Shown here piece after piece: positions 23,504-31,964 of a stretch of DNA of 38,575 nt (its first letter is position 1; each line of letters begins with the position of its first letter). The position numbers and the translations under genes were made by a program. The stretch spans positions 1 through 38,575 of the forward strand of contig NZ_JAUYVM010000030.1 of the NCBI RefSeq assembly GCF_030689305.1, read 5' to 3'. A model generated the notes under the pieces. It worked only from the letters and a program-made list of their open reading frames with translations, had not been told where the DNA came from and searched no databases. The stretch comes from Vibrio penaeicida (GTDB taxonomy: Bacteria; Pseudomonadota; Gammaproteobacteria; Enterobacterales; Vibrionaceae).

Positions 23504-24096
23504 TACACTCTCCTTGAAAAGCGAGATTTCATAAGTCGGTTACCCATTACCAAAGTGATAAACAGCACTGGTATCAGTAACCATTGATGTGAGCTGGCTT
23601 GAATCCATGCCTGTTGACCCAGCCAGAAAGTGCAGCCAAATATCAGTGCCGTCCACAATGCTGTCGCAAACAGTACGGCAGACATAAAAGAAGCGAGAGG
23701 CAGTTGAAAAAAGCCACTTAAGGAATAGCCCAATGTCCGAAGACCAGGGATAAAGCGAATAATGAATAGATTGAAAATAGGGCGGTTGTGCAGTTTGTGA
23801 CGAACCCAGCGCATCGATTTGTGAGAAAGCAGGCGATAACGTAACCAACGAGATTGGTGAGCCCATTTTCCTAAGTAATAGAGCCCTAAATCACCCGTTG
23901 CGATACCGATGAAGATAGCAATCAGAGCCATAGATGTCGGCATGGCTCCTTGAGTCGCAAGTCCAGCCGCGCCAAGAATAGCTAAATCTTCTAACAGATA
24001 GGAAACCAAAATCACTCCTAGCATTAAGCTTAAGAGTGTTTGTTGTGACGCCCAAAGATTAAACTGTTGCGCATATTCAGCCACGTCTACCTGCAC
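23503..24096 (-). CDS. DedA family membrane protein
   Basis: This 197-residue inner-membrane protein of the DedA/VTT family has four to five hydrophobic helices, a glycine-rich GIATGDLGLYYLGKWA (about 64-79) and the RFIPGLRTLGYSLSGF segment (about 113-128) that matches the conserved arginine and proline motif. DedA proteins include undecaprenyl-phosphate and phospholipid translocases. It is the first gene of the operon. The start is a GTG with a poor Shine-Dalgarno sequence; another GTG is four codons in. The frame stays open 25 codons further upstream with no ATG. Confidence 0.85.
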   Translation of the reverse strand: MQVDVAEYAQQFNLWASQQTLLSLMLGVILVSYLLEDLAILGAAGLATQGAMPTSMALIAIFIGIATGDLGLYYLGKWAHQSRWLRYRLLSHKSMRWVRHKLHNRPIFNLFIIRFIPGLRTLGYSLSGFFQLPLASFMSAVLFATALWTALIFGCTFWLGQQAWIQASSHQWLLIPVLFITLVMGNRLMKSRFSRRV

Positions 24097-24132
24097 CTTT
24101 GTATGAATTACGTGAAGCCATTCTTGAAGTGA

Positions 24133-24145
24133 CCACGGAGCGTGG
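24133..24145. repeat. Small palindrome upstream of dedA
   Basis: CCACG-GAG-CGTGG (24133-24145) lies in the 136-base gap before the operon. It is a possible operator or leader hairpin. No Pho box or other known site was recognised in this gap. Confidence 0.35.
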
Positions 24146-24232
24146 AAAATTTCAGGAATAGCGTGATAACTTCAACAAAGACCGGATAAAAGTGCTGAAG
24201 TATTCACCATTTCATAAAAAGTTTAGACGTTA

Positions 24233-25087
24233 TTAAGGAGATTGACGCTTTTTGGTGGCTTTAATAGGCATCATAGGCAAAACAATCAGTAAGATACCAA
24301 CCGCAGTGAGCCAGTCTGGAATTTCGTTAAACCACAACACGCCAAATAACGTAACGAATAACAAACCAGAATATTCCGCTAGGGCAATTTGCGATGTTTC
24401 CGCTTTTTTGTAGGCGGCAACGGCAAAGCCATTGTAGGCAAGAATGCAACATGCACTGAAAACGATCCACAATAAGGACTCGAAAGAAATGGGTTGCCAG
24501 TTTGCCCAAGCTAACGCACCAGAGATTGGCAGTGAGAAAGTGGAGGTCCAAAATAAAGTGGCCGCGACAGGTTGATTACCTGGAAGCTTGCGAACCAATA
24601 CATTAAATAATGCTAACGTTACTGCCGTGCCTAACGCAAAAATGGCTGCCCAATGAAATTGTGAAGGGCGAAGCACCAGTAGTACACCAGCAAAGCCAAT
24701 AAATGTGGCGATAATTTTAGTCGTTTGAGGTTTTTCTTTGAGTAACCAAGCCGAAAGAGGAAGCATTAATAGCGGAGCGGCATAGAATACCGCATTAGCG
24801 GTTGCTAACGGTAAGTGAGTAATTGCTATCACCATACAACCACTGCCAATAAGCACTAAATGTGATCGTAGGAGGTTGATAGGCAAGCCTTTTAATCTAC
24901 GTTCGGTTGGTTGAAGCTGAATCCATAGTGGTAAAACAACCAAAGCGGAAACCAATTGGCGAATGAAGATGTATTGGAAAACATTCGCACCGTCTCCCAG
25001 AACCTTAACAGCAACATCCGATACAGACGCCATTAAGTTGCCCGCAATCAAGAATAAAAGTGCAAGGTTGATTGGGTTTATAGGCAC
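24233..25087 (-). CDS. DMT (EamA) family transporter
   Basis: This 284-residue inner-membrane protein has about ten hydrophobic helices in two repeated EamA halves. The first half has the typical FIRQLVSALVVLP and ATANAVFYAAPLLMLPLSAWLLKEKP; the second ends with SQIALAEYSGLLFVTLFGVLWFNEIPD. Substrate is unknown; relatives export amino acids, metabolites or drugs. It starts with GTG inside the last codons of elaA (10-base overlap), so it is probably translated by coupling to elaA. Confidence 0.88.
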   Translation of the reverse strand: MPINPINLALLFLIAGNLMASVSDVAVKVLGDGANVFQYIFIRQLVSALVVLPLWIQLQPTERRLKGLPINLLRSHLVLIGSGCMVIAITHLPLATANAVFYAAPLLMLPLSAWLLKEKPQTTKIIATFIGFAGVLLVLRPSQFHWAAIFALGTAVTLALFNVLVRKLPGNQPVAATLFWTSTFSLPISGALAWANWQPISFESLLWIVFSACCILAYNGFAVAAYKKAETSQIALAEYSGLLFVTLFGVLWFNEIPDWLTAVGILLIVLPMMPIKATKKRQSP

Positions 25088-25548
25088 CTTTCTTTCGCTT
25101 CTCTAACCATGCCAATATGGGGAATACCATCTTCTAGGTACATTTCTGTGCACTGCACAAAGCCATGTTTTCCGTAGTACTGACTAAGGTGTTCTTGAGC
25201 GCTTATTTTAACGGGAACGTTACCCCATACAGATTCTAAGTTCGTAAGGGCTTGCTGCATCAATTCATGCCCAAGTCCGGTGCCTCGCGCATTTTCTTTG
25301 GTCGCCACTCGACCGATACTTGCAGCATTTGGGTAGCTAATCCCCTCAGCAAGTAATCTGGCACAGGCGACCAGCACTTCTCCATCATATCCCAATAGAT
25401 GGAAAGCCCCTTCTGCATGGTCTTTGTCATCTAATTCGGGGTAAGGGCAGTCTTGTTCCACAACAAATACATCCACCCGTAATTTGATCATTTGGTAGAG
25501 CTGCATAGTGGAAAGTTGGGTAAAAGATAGGAGTTGCCAATTGATCAT
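25078..25548 (-). CDS. elaA: ElaA-type GNAT acetyltransferase
   Basis: This 156-residue protein (E. coli ElaA 153) matches closely in MINWQLLSFTQLS, LRVDVFVVEQDCPYPELD, ARLL, and IGRVATKENARGTGLGHELM, where the last is the acetyl-CoA pyrophosphate loop, and in EDGIPHIGMVRE. It acetylates an unknown amine. GAGG lies before the ATG. It overlaps the transporter gene by 10 bases. Confidence 0.92.
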   Translation of the reverse strand: MINWQLLSFTQLSTMQLYQMIKLRVDVFVVEQDCPYPELDDKDHAEGAFHLLGYDGEVLVACARLLAEGISYPNAASIGRVATKENARGTGLGHELMQQALTNLESVWGNVPVKISAQEHLSQYYGKHGFVQCTEMYLEDGIPHIGMVREAKERCL

Positions 25549-25606
25549 AGTAAACCTCTGTATATCTAGAATCGACCAATGTATGACAAAGAGGGGTAAG
25601 CACTCA

Positions 25607-26185
25607 TTAACTTTTGTTAACTTTCTCTTTCAAGCGCTTTTTAATGCGGCTTAGGCTGATATGAGTAATTCCTAGGTATGCTGCGATTTGGTAATCCGTG
25701 ATTCTTGAAACCAAATCTGGGTAAGTTTCGCAAAACAGGCTGTAGCGCTCTTCTGGAGAGTGGAGCAACATAAAGCGTTCCTTACCTTCTTTGTACATCA
25801 ACTGAGTCTCCAGCAATTTGATATAAAGCGGATGTGATTCAGCCCGCCATTGCTCGATTAACTCAATTGGAAACGACAGCAATTTGACTGGCGTAAGAGA
25901 TTCCAATAAGTACGGAGAAGGTCCATTTTTTACTAAGCTTTCAAAACTGATTAGCCAATCCACTTCCCAGTAAAACTCTTTACTGTACTGCTTTCCATCA
26001 CTGGTCAGATAACATGCGTGACACAAGCCTTCTAACAAAAAGAACGCATGAGAAGGGGATTCCCCTTGGTGTGTCAAAATGTGTCGAGTAGGAAGCTCTA
26101 GTAGGCTGGATTGATCCTGAATAGGTTCTATTTCTTGAGGTGAAAACCCAAGGTTTTCGAGGTGTGTGGTAAATTTTTTGTCCAT
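25607..26185 (-). CDS. Crp/Fnr family transcriptional regulator
   Basis: This 192-residue protein has an N-terminal cyclic-nucleotide-binding-like beta barrel (about 20-115, HILTHQGESPSHAFFLLEGLCHA) and a C-terminal winged helix with a clear recognition segment ITDYQIAAYLGITHISLSRIKKRL (about 161-184). The ligand-binding residues of Crp (RE...S for cAMP) are not evident, and there are no Fnr-type cysteine clusters. The C-terminus is short compared with Crp. It stands 58 bases before elaA, which it might control; the target is inferred. Start at ATG 26185 has a weak ribosome-binding site. Confidence 0.85.
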   Translation of the reverse strand: MDKKFTTHLENLGFSPQEIEPIQDQSSLLELPTRHILTHQGESPSHAFFLLEGLCHACYLTSDGKQYSKEFYWEVDWLISFESLVKNGPSPYLLESLTPVKLLSFPIELIEQWRAESHPLYIKLLETQLMYKEGKERFMLLHSPEERYSLFCETYPDLVSRITDYQIAAYLGITHISLSRIKKRLKEKVNKS

Positions 26186-26214
26186 ATTCTACTCATTGAA
26201 TCGGCGTATCTGAT

Positions 26215-26240
26215 AAAAAACCGCAGCTTTGGCTGCGGTT
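26215..26240 (-). terminator. Terminator of cpdB
   Basis: A 9-bp stem AACCGCAGC (26219-26227) with GCTGCGGTT (26232-26240) around TTTG (26228-26231). On the minus strand it is followed by TTTT at 26218-26215, so it stops transcription from cpdB before the crp-like gene. Confidence 0.88.
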
Positions 26241-26274
26241 TATCTTAATCAGAGTTGCTTTAAATAGGTAGTGG

Positions 26275-28236
26275 CTATTTTTGCAATTCTAATCGGTATA
26301 CACCAAATCCAACATCATCGATTGCGACGCGCTCCATTGGGTATTGACCTTTCTCTTTAATAAAGGCGGCTGCTTTTTCACTTGGTGAGGTTTCAAAGCG
26401 GATATCCAGCTTTGTGTCACTTGTGATTGGGGCGAATGACCAATTGTTATCAGCACTCGGAGCAAATTGCCCATTTTCTTGGCTCACACGGGATATGTAG
26501 TTTGCCAATACTGTGCGGTTTTCATCGGGTGCATCGAATGCCACAAATTCAGAACCTGTACCGGGGAACTTGTTGCTGTATGCGCGATAGTTATTTGAAG
26601 CGATAATGAAATCTTGCTTCAAATCGATAGGTTTGCCTTGATAAGTTAAGCCAACGATACGCTCAGAGCCTTCATTGATGACTTTACAATTACCGTCGTA
26701 TTTCGCAGGCTTAGTGATGTCGATTTGGTAGTTCACACCGTCAATGACATCGAAGTTGTACGTACGGAAGTCGTCCCAATCAATCAAACTTTGCGGTGCC
26801 GATGAAGCAGTATCAATTTGTTTGAATTGACCCGCTGAACATTCAAGCCACTCTTTCACCTCTTTACCCGTCACTTTGAGTGCGACTAACGTGTTCGGAT
26901 ACAAGTAAAGATCGGCGGCGTTTCTGAACGTCAACTCACCAGATTCCACTTCAGTAAAGTTGGCTGGATCGTTCTTTCTCCCACCCGCTTTGAACGGTGC
27001 TGCCGCTGAAAGTACTGGGATTCCGTCTAGGTCAGGATCACCTTGTATAAAGCGTTCCACGTAATCTTTCTGAGCTAAGTTGACAATCTGAATGGTTGGG
27101 TCATCTTGAACCAATGCCAAAAAGCTGTACATCACGTCGTTAGCTTTACCTATTGGCTGGTTTACAAAGTCGCGAGTGCCTTTGTGATCGGCTTCTAACA
27201 CCTTCACCATGTCTTTATCTGGTTCTGCTAGCGAGGTTTTTGATTTTTTATCGAAAATTGGACGCGCTTCGGCTTGTCCGTTCGATACCTTCCAGCCTTC
27301 CCCGTCTTTTTCTAAGACAAGATCCATGACACCTACATGGCTACCCCAGCGACCCGGCATAACAGACACAACACCATTAATAGTGCCTTTTTTATTGTCG
27401 ACACCTTGGAGGTTATCAAACCCTTTCCCCGGAAATACAGAGTGAGCATGACCGAATGCAATCGCATCAATGCCTTCGACTTCTGATAAGTAGAGTGTTG
27501 AGTTTTCAGCCCCGAGCTTATACGGGTCGCTAGAAATACCGGAGTGTGGAATGGCAACAATGACGTCAGCGCCTTCAGCTTTCATCTTCGGAACCAATTC
27601 TTCGGCTGTTTCTTTTATGTCTTTGGCAAACACTTTGCCTTCAAGGTTCTTTTTGTCCCACACCATAATTTGTGGTGGAACGAACCCAATGTAGCCGACT
27701 TTGACTTCTTGGACATTGCCATCTACATCTTTGAAATTATGAGTTTTGATGATGTAAGGCGTGAAATAGTGCTCGCCTGTTTTTTTATCGAATACGTTGG
27801 CACTGATGTATGGGAAGTTAGCATCATCAATGGTTTCCATTAGGAAATCCAAACCGTAGTTGAATTCATGGTTACCAATGTTGCCCACATCATAGTTCAA
27901 CTGGTTCATGGCTTTATAAACAGGGTGAACTTCGCCTTTTTCTATCCCCTTGGCTGCCATGTAGTCACCCATAGGGCTACCTTGAATAAGGTCGCCGTTA
28001 TCGACCAAAACGCTGTTGGTGACTTCCTGCTGAGCTTGTTTCACTAACGTTGCAGCACGCGTTAAGCCAATTTTTTGAGATGGTTTATCTTTGTAGTAAT
28101 CGTAATCCATCACATTTGTGTGAATGTCGGTGGTTTCGATGATTCTTAATTTAATGGTGTCGGCCATTGCAGGACCAGCAATGGTCAGTAGACCACCAAG
28201 TATCGCAACAGAAAGAGGTTTCACAGCCAGTTTCAT
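26275..28236 (-). CDS. cpdB: 2',3'-cyclic-nucleotide 2'-phosphodiesterase / 3'-nucleotidase
   Basis: This 653-residue periplasmic enzyme (E. coli CpdB 647) removes 2',3'-cyclic phosphates and 3'-phosphates to scavenge nucleosides. A signal peptide ends near AMA25. The metallophosphatase ligands are DIHTN (37-41), DNGD (79-82), GNHEF (121-125), PHSG (230-233) and GHAH (262-265). The 5'-nucleotidase C-terminal domain follows from about 360. The frame extends upstream to 28254, but ATG 28236 has GGAG six bases away and gives a proper signal peptide. Confidence 0.95.
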   Translation of the reverse strand: MKLAVKPLSVAILGGLLTIAGPAMADTIKLRIIETTDIHTNVMDYDYYKDKPSQKIGLTRAATLVKQAQQEVTNSVLVDNGDLIQGSPMGDYMAAKGIEKGEVHPVYKAMNQLNYDVGNIGNHEFNYGLDFLMETIDDANFPYISANVFDKKTGEHYFTPYIIKTHNFKDVDGNVQEVKVGYIGFVPPQIMVWDKKNLEGKVFAKDIKETAEELVPKMKAEGADVIVAIPHSGISSDPYKLGAENSTLYLSEVEGIDAIAFGHAHSVFPGKGFDNLQGVDNKKGTINGVVSVMPGRWGSHVGVMDLVLEKDGEGWKVSNGQAEARPIFDKKSKTSLAEPDKDMVKVLEADHKGTRDFVNQPIGKANDVMYSFLALVQDDPTIQIVNLAQKDYVERFIQGDPDLDGIPVLSAAAPFKAGGRKNDPANFTEVESGELTFRNAADLYLYPNTLVALKVTGKEVKEWLECSAGQFKQIDTASSAPQSLIDWDDFRTYNFDVIDGVNYQIDITKPAKYDGNCKVINEGSERIVGLTYQGKPIDLKQDFIIASNNYRAYSNKFPGTGSEFVAFDAPDENRTVLANYISRVSQENGQFAPSADNNWSFAPITSDTKLDIRFETSPSEKAAAFIKEKGQYPMERVAIDDVGFGVYRLELQK

Positions 28237-28370
28237 GGTTTGCTCCAGAGTCATAAGACGAAAAGTAATAGGATGAAAGTTGACATGTCGAAATGTAACA
28301 AAAAATCATGAAACAAATTTGTCTTGCTTATGAATAGTGTGATCTGCCTTGAAGGTCGAAATGTCAAACT

Positions 28371-28414
28371 GTTATCTATAAACCAAATTTTCTATTGGTT
28401 TTAGAATTGATAAC
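28371..28414. promoter_or_regulatory. Large inverted repeat at the cobA promoter (candidate CysB operator)
   Basis: GTTATC (28371-28376) and GATAAC (28409-28414) enclose AAACCAA (28380-28386) and TTGGTTT (28395-28401): two nested palindromic pairs with slightly unequal arms. The right arm overlaps the -35. CysB activators bind upstream of or over the -35 of sulfate-assimilation promoters; identity with a CysB site is inferred. Confidence 0.5.
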
Positions 28415-28437
28415 AACCTTAAACCGCATCTTATAAA
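28407..28437 (+). promoter_or_regulatory. Candidate promoter of the cobA-cys operon
   Basis: TTGATA (28407-28412) and TATAAA (28432-28437), spacing 19 (or TTATAA with 18). The long spacer fits an activator-dependent promoter. It would give a leader of about 160 bases with a 7-bp hairpin TGAAATT-TTAG-AATTTCA (28542-28559). Confidence 0.5.
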
Positions 28438-28602
28438 TACAAAATGACACGATATAGGGGGAATTTTTTCACGAAATGAATAAATTACTCAATATTCATG
28501 TCTCATGCCTTTTTGTTCTTATCAACTTTTCGAATAAAAAATGAAATTTTAGAATTTCAGGTAATAACGGATGCTGGTCATAATGCCATCATCACAGGAA
28601 AA

Positions 28603-29478
28603 ATGATGATGAGCACCATGGCCGGTATAGACACACTGACGCAATTCCCAAATAAAAAGCCTCGCTTAGTGGCAGAACGTTCGAGCTCAGCTCGAAAAAG
28701 TAAGCTGCGCCCAGGCGAAGTTGCGTTAGTTGGCGCAGGTCCGGGTGATGCAGAGCTACTCACTTTAAAAGCACTGAACTATCTTCAACAAGCCGATGTC
28801 GTTCTTTACGACTATCTTGTTTCGGATGAAATCATGGAGTTGGTTCCTGATGACACGATATTGGTGTGTGTTGGGAAACGTGCAGGTCACCACAGTGTTC
28901 CACAAGAGAAAACCAACCAATTGCTGGTGGATTTTGCTCATCAAGGACACCGAGTCGTTCGCATTAAAGGTGGCGATCCATTTGTGTTTGGTCGTGGTGG
29001 AGAAGAGCTGGAAGTTTTATTTGAAGCTGGCGTGCCTTTTCAAGTGATTCCCGGCATTACCGCCGCTGCTGGCGCGACAGCGTACGCAGGGATCCCATTG
29101 ACGCATCGCGATTATGCGCAATCGGCAATGTTCATTACGGGTCACCTGAAAGCTGAAAGCGATCAGATGGACTGGTCAACGTTAGCTCGTGGTAATCAGA
29201 CATTGGTTATCTACATGGGGTTAATGAAATCCAGCTACATACAAGATCAATTGATCAAATTTGGTCGCGATGGTGAAACACCTATTGCCATCATCGAACG
29301 TGGTACTCAATCCTGTCAGAAAGTATTCAAAGGCCAGTTAAGCGAATTGGCAGATCTAGCCGCGCATGCGGAATCGCCTTCTCTCATCGTAGTAGGGGAA
29401 GTGGTGAATCTGTCCAGCAAGTTGAGCTGGTTTGGTGAAAGCCAACAAGATTTAGAGCCGGCAATGAGTTTTGCCTAA
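28603..29478 (+). CDS. cobA: Uroporphyrinogen-III C-methyltransferase
   Basis: This 291-residue enzyme adds two SAM-derived methyl groups to uroporphyrinogen III to form precorrin-2, the precursor of sirohaem used by sulfite reductase. The SUMT motifs are visible: VALVGAGPGDAELLTLKAL, VGKRAGHH, RIKGGDPFVFGRGGEE, PGITAAAGATAYAGIPLTHRDYA. Unlike enterobacterial CysG it lacks the NAD-dependent dehydrogenase domain. The frame opens at 28498 but that ATG has no ribosome-binding site. AGGA (28597-28600) stands just before three tandem ATGs (28603, 28606, 28609), and the first is taken; any of the three could be used. First gene of the cys operon. Confidence 0.93.
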   Translation: MMMSTMAGIDTLTQFPNKKPRLVAERSSSARKSKLRPGEVALVGAGPGDAELLTLKALNYLQQADVVLYDYLVSDEIMELVPDDTILVCVGKRAGHHSVPQEKTNQLLVDFAHQGHRVVRIKGGDPFVFGRGGEELEVLFEAGVPFQVIPGITAAAGATAYAGIPLTHRDYAQSAMFITGHLKAESDQMDWSTLARGNQTLVIYMGLMKSSYIQDQLIKFGRDGETPIAIIERGTQSCQKVFKGQLSELADLAAHAESPSLIVVGEVVNLSSKLSWFGESQQDLEPAMSFA

Positions 29479-29507
29479 CTCTTGTTTGACTCTGAGCATA
29501 TTTGAAA

Positions 29508-29521
29508 GCTCGTCGACGAGC
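29508..29521. repeat. 14-bp perfect palindrome between cobA and cysD
   Basis: GCTCGTC-GACGAGC has no loop. It is likely a hairpin in RNA with a small loop or a protein site. No T tract follows. Confidence 0.4.
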
Positions 29522-29541
29522 CTTAAAGGAAGCAAAAGAAA

Positions 29542-30450
29542 ATGGATCAACAACGATTAACTCACTTACAACAGCTAGAAGCGGAGAGCATTCATATCAT
29601 CCGTGAAGTGGCTGCTGAGTTTGATAACCCCGTCATGATGTACTCCATCGGTAAAGATTCATCGGTGATGCTGCATTTAGCACGTAAGGCATTCTACCCA
29701 GGGAAAATTCCTTTCCCGTTGCTGCACGTCGATACCGACTGGAAATTCCGCGAAATGATTGAATTTCGTGATCGCACAGCAAAAAAATACGGATTTGACC
29801 TTTTGGTTCACAAGAACCCAGAAGGGATAGCTATGGGTGTTGGTCCGTTTAGTCACGGTTCATCAAAACACACCGACATAATGAAAACTCAGGGCTTGAA
29901 GCAAGCGCTGAATAAATACGGTTTTGATGCGGCGTTTGGCGGTGCCCGCCGTGATGAAGAGAAATCACGTGCGAAAGAGCGTGTGTATTCTTTCCGTGAT
30001 AAGAACCATACGTGGGACCCGAAAAATCAGCGTCCTGAGCTATGGAAAACTTACAACGGTCAAGTTAACAAAGGTGAGAGCATTCGTGTATTCCCACTTT
30101 CAAACTGGACCGAGCTGGACATTTGGCAATACATCTATCTAGAGAATATTGAAATCGTTCCATTGTACCTAGCAGACAAACGCCCTGTTGTAGAGCGTGA
30201 TGGCATGCTGATCATGGTTGATGATGAACGTATGGAAATTGCAGCAGATGAAAAAGTAGAAGAGCGTAACGTTCGCTTCCGTACTTTGGGTTGCTACCCG
30301 CTGACAGGCGCAATCGAATCTGAAGCGACTACGCTGCCAGAAATTATCGAAGAGATGCTAGTAGCAACATCGAGTGAACGTCAAGGACGTGCGATCGACC
30401 ACGATCAGTCAGGATCGATGGAACTTAAGAAACGTCAAGGCTACTTCTAA
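29542..30450 (+). CDS. cysD: Sulfate adenylyltransferase subunit 2
   Basis: This 302-residue protein equals E. coli CysD. It is the catalytic PP-loop subunit of ATP sulfurylase, making adenosine phosphosulfate from ATP and sulfate. The PP-loop SIGKDSS is at 35-41. Later motifs GGARRDEEKSRAKER and FPLSNWTELDIW are diagnostic. AAGGAAG precedes the start. It is 63 bases after cobA and 17 before cysN. Confidence 0.98.
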   Translation: MDQQRLTHLQQLEAESIHIIREVAAEFDNPVMMYSIGKDSSVMLHLARKAFYPGKIPFPLLHVDTDWKFREMIEFRDRTAKKYGFDLLVHKNPEGIAMGVGPFSHGSSKHTDIMKTQGLKQALNKYGFDAAFGGARRDEEKSRAKERVYSFRDKNHTWDPKNQRPELWKTYNGQVNKGESIRVFPLSNWTELDIWQYIYLENIEIVPLYLADKRPVVERDGMLIMVDDERMEIAADEKVEERNVRFRTLGCYPLTGAIESEATTLPEIIEEMLVATSSERQGRAIDHDQSGSMELKKRQGYF

Positions 30451-30467
30451 ATCTAAGGAAAGAAAAC

Positions 30468-31895
30468 ATGAACAGTGCTGTTGAAGCTCAATTAGCAGAG
30501 TTGGGGATCGAAGGATACCTCAATGAACACCAACACAAATCTCTACTTAGATTCCTGACTTGTGGTTCAGTAGATGATGGTAAAAGTACATTAATCGGTC
30601 GCTTGCTGCATGATTCTAAGCAAATTTATGAAGATCAGTTAGCCGCCGTTCACTCAGACAGCCAGCGTGTAGGGACAACAGGTGAAAAGCCTGATTTGGC
30701 TCTATTGGTTGACGGTCTGCAGGCAGAACGTGAGCAAGGGATCACCATCGATGTAGCGTACCGCTATTTTTCGACTCAGAAGCGTAAGTTCATTATCGCG
30801 GATACTCCGGGACATGAGCAATACACTCGTAACATGGCGACAGGTGCATCAACGTGTGATGTGGCCGTTATCCTAGTGGATGCACGTAAGGGCATTTTGG
30901 ACCAAACGCGTCGTCATTCGTTTATTTCTAGCCTTCTTGGTATTCGTCATTTCATCGTAGCAGTGAACAAGATGGACTTGGTTGAGTTCTCGCAAGATCG
31001 TTACGAGCAAATCAAACAAGAATACTTGGATTTCTCTAAGAAGCTTGAAAGCAATATCGATATCCAGCTGATTCCTATTTCGGCATTGGAAGGCGATAAC
31101 GTGGTAGACAAGAGCCAGCCAATGAGCTGGTACGAAGGTCCATCACTGCTTGAGTTACTGGAAGATGTTGACGTAGGCCAAGAAAGAGGCGATGGCGAGT
31201 TCCGTTTCCCTGTTCAATACGTGAACCGTCCTAACCTCGATTTCCGTGGCTTTGCAGGTACGGTATCTTCAGGTTCGATTTCTGTAGGTGATGCGATTCG
31301 TGCTCTTCCTTCAGGTAAAACCTCGAAGGTGGAAAGCATCGTTACGTTCGATGGCAACTTAGAATCTGCGCAAGCGGGGCTAGCCGTAACATTGACGTTA
31401 GAAGATGAAATCGACATTAGCCGTGGCGACTTGATTGTGCTTGAGAAAGCCAACATCGATTCAACGAACCGTATTTTGGCGGATGTTGTATGGATGACGG
31501 AAGAGCCACTTAAGCCGGGCAAAGATTACGACGTCAAGATAGCGGGTAAGAAAACGGTTGGTCAGGTTGAAGCGATTCAATATCAATATGACATCAACAA
31601 CCTATCTAAGCATAACGCACAAGAAGTACCACTAAATGGTATTGCTGCATGTGAGTGGTCTCTGAATGAGACAGTCGCTTTAGATGCTTACCAAGACTGC
31701 GCTGATACAGGTGGTTTTATTATCATTGACCGTCTAACCAATGTCACCGTTGGTGCAGGTCTTATTCGTGAGCGCTTAAGTGAAACGGAAGTACAAGCGG
31801 GCGATTTCTCTGCCTTTGAGCTTGAACTGAATGCTCTAGTTCGCAAGCATTTCCCTCATTGGGATGCGAAAGACTTAAGCAAATTGCTTAAATAG
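30468..31895 (+). CDS. cysN: Sulfate adenylyltransferase subunit 1 (GTPase)
   Basis: This 475-residue protein equals E. coli CysN. Its GTPase drives APS synthesis by CysD. G1 is GSVDDGKST (33-41), G3 is DTPGHEQY, G4 is NKMD. EF-Tu-like barrel domains follow. No CysC kinase is fused, consistent with the separate cysC two genes on. Confidence 0.98.
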   Translation: MNSAVEAQLAELGIEGYLNEHQHKSLLRFLTCGSVDDGKSTLIGRLLHDSKQIYEDQLAAVHSDSQRVGTTGEKPDLALLVDGLQAEREQGITIDVAYRYFSTQKRKFIIADTPGHEQYTRNMATGASTCDVAVILVDARKGILDQTRRHSFISSLLGIRHFIVAVNKMDLVEFSQDRYEQIKQEYLDFSKKLESNIDIQLIPISALEGDNVVDKSQPMSWYEGPSLLELLEDVDVGQERGDGEFRFPVQYVNRPNLDFRGFAGTVSSGSISVGDAIRALPSGKTSKVESIVTFDGNLESAQAGLAVTLTLEDEIDISRGDLIVLEKANIDSTNRILADVVWMTEEPLKPGKDYDVKIAGKKTVGQVEAIQYQYDINNLSKHNAQEVPLNGIAACEWSLNETVALDAYQDCADTGGFIIIDRLTNVTVGAGLIRERLSETEVQAGDFSAFELELNALVRKHFPHWDAKDLSKLLK

Positions 31896-31901
31896 AAGCT
31901 C

Positions 31902-31949
31902 AAGGGCGAAAGCCCTTAAATAAGGGAGCGATAACGCTCCCTTACTTTT
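31902..31949 (+). terminator. Two hairpins between cysN and the permease gene (leaky terminator or attenuator)
   Basis: Hairpin 1: AAGGGC-GAAA-GCCCTT (31902-31917). Hairpin 2: TAAGGGAGCG-ATAA-CGCTCCCTTA (31921-31944), followed by CTTTTC. The second has a perfect 10-bp stem. Downstream genes belong to the same pathway, so partial read-through is likely. Confidence 0.65.
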
Positions 31950-31964
31950 CTCAGAGAGTAGGGT

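Noticed and set aside
27544..27843. Plus-strand frame inside cpdB
   Set aside because: cpdB is intact across it with metal-binding motifs; this frame has no recognisable features.
28335..28360. CRP site near TGTGATCTGCC
   Set aside because: Only the left half TGTGA is present; the right half does not match TCACA.
28498..28602. Upstream extension of cobA
   Set aside because: The ATG at 28498 has no ribosome-binding site, and the added 35 residues are unlike other CobA N-termini; AGGA precedes the ATGs at 28603-28609.
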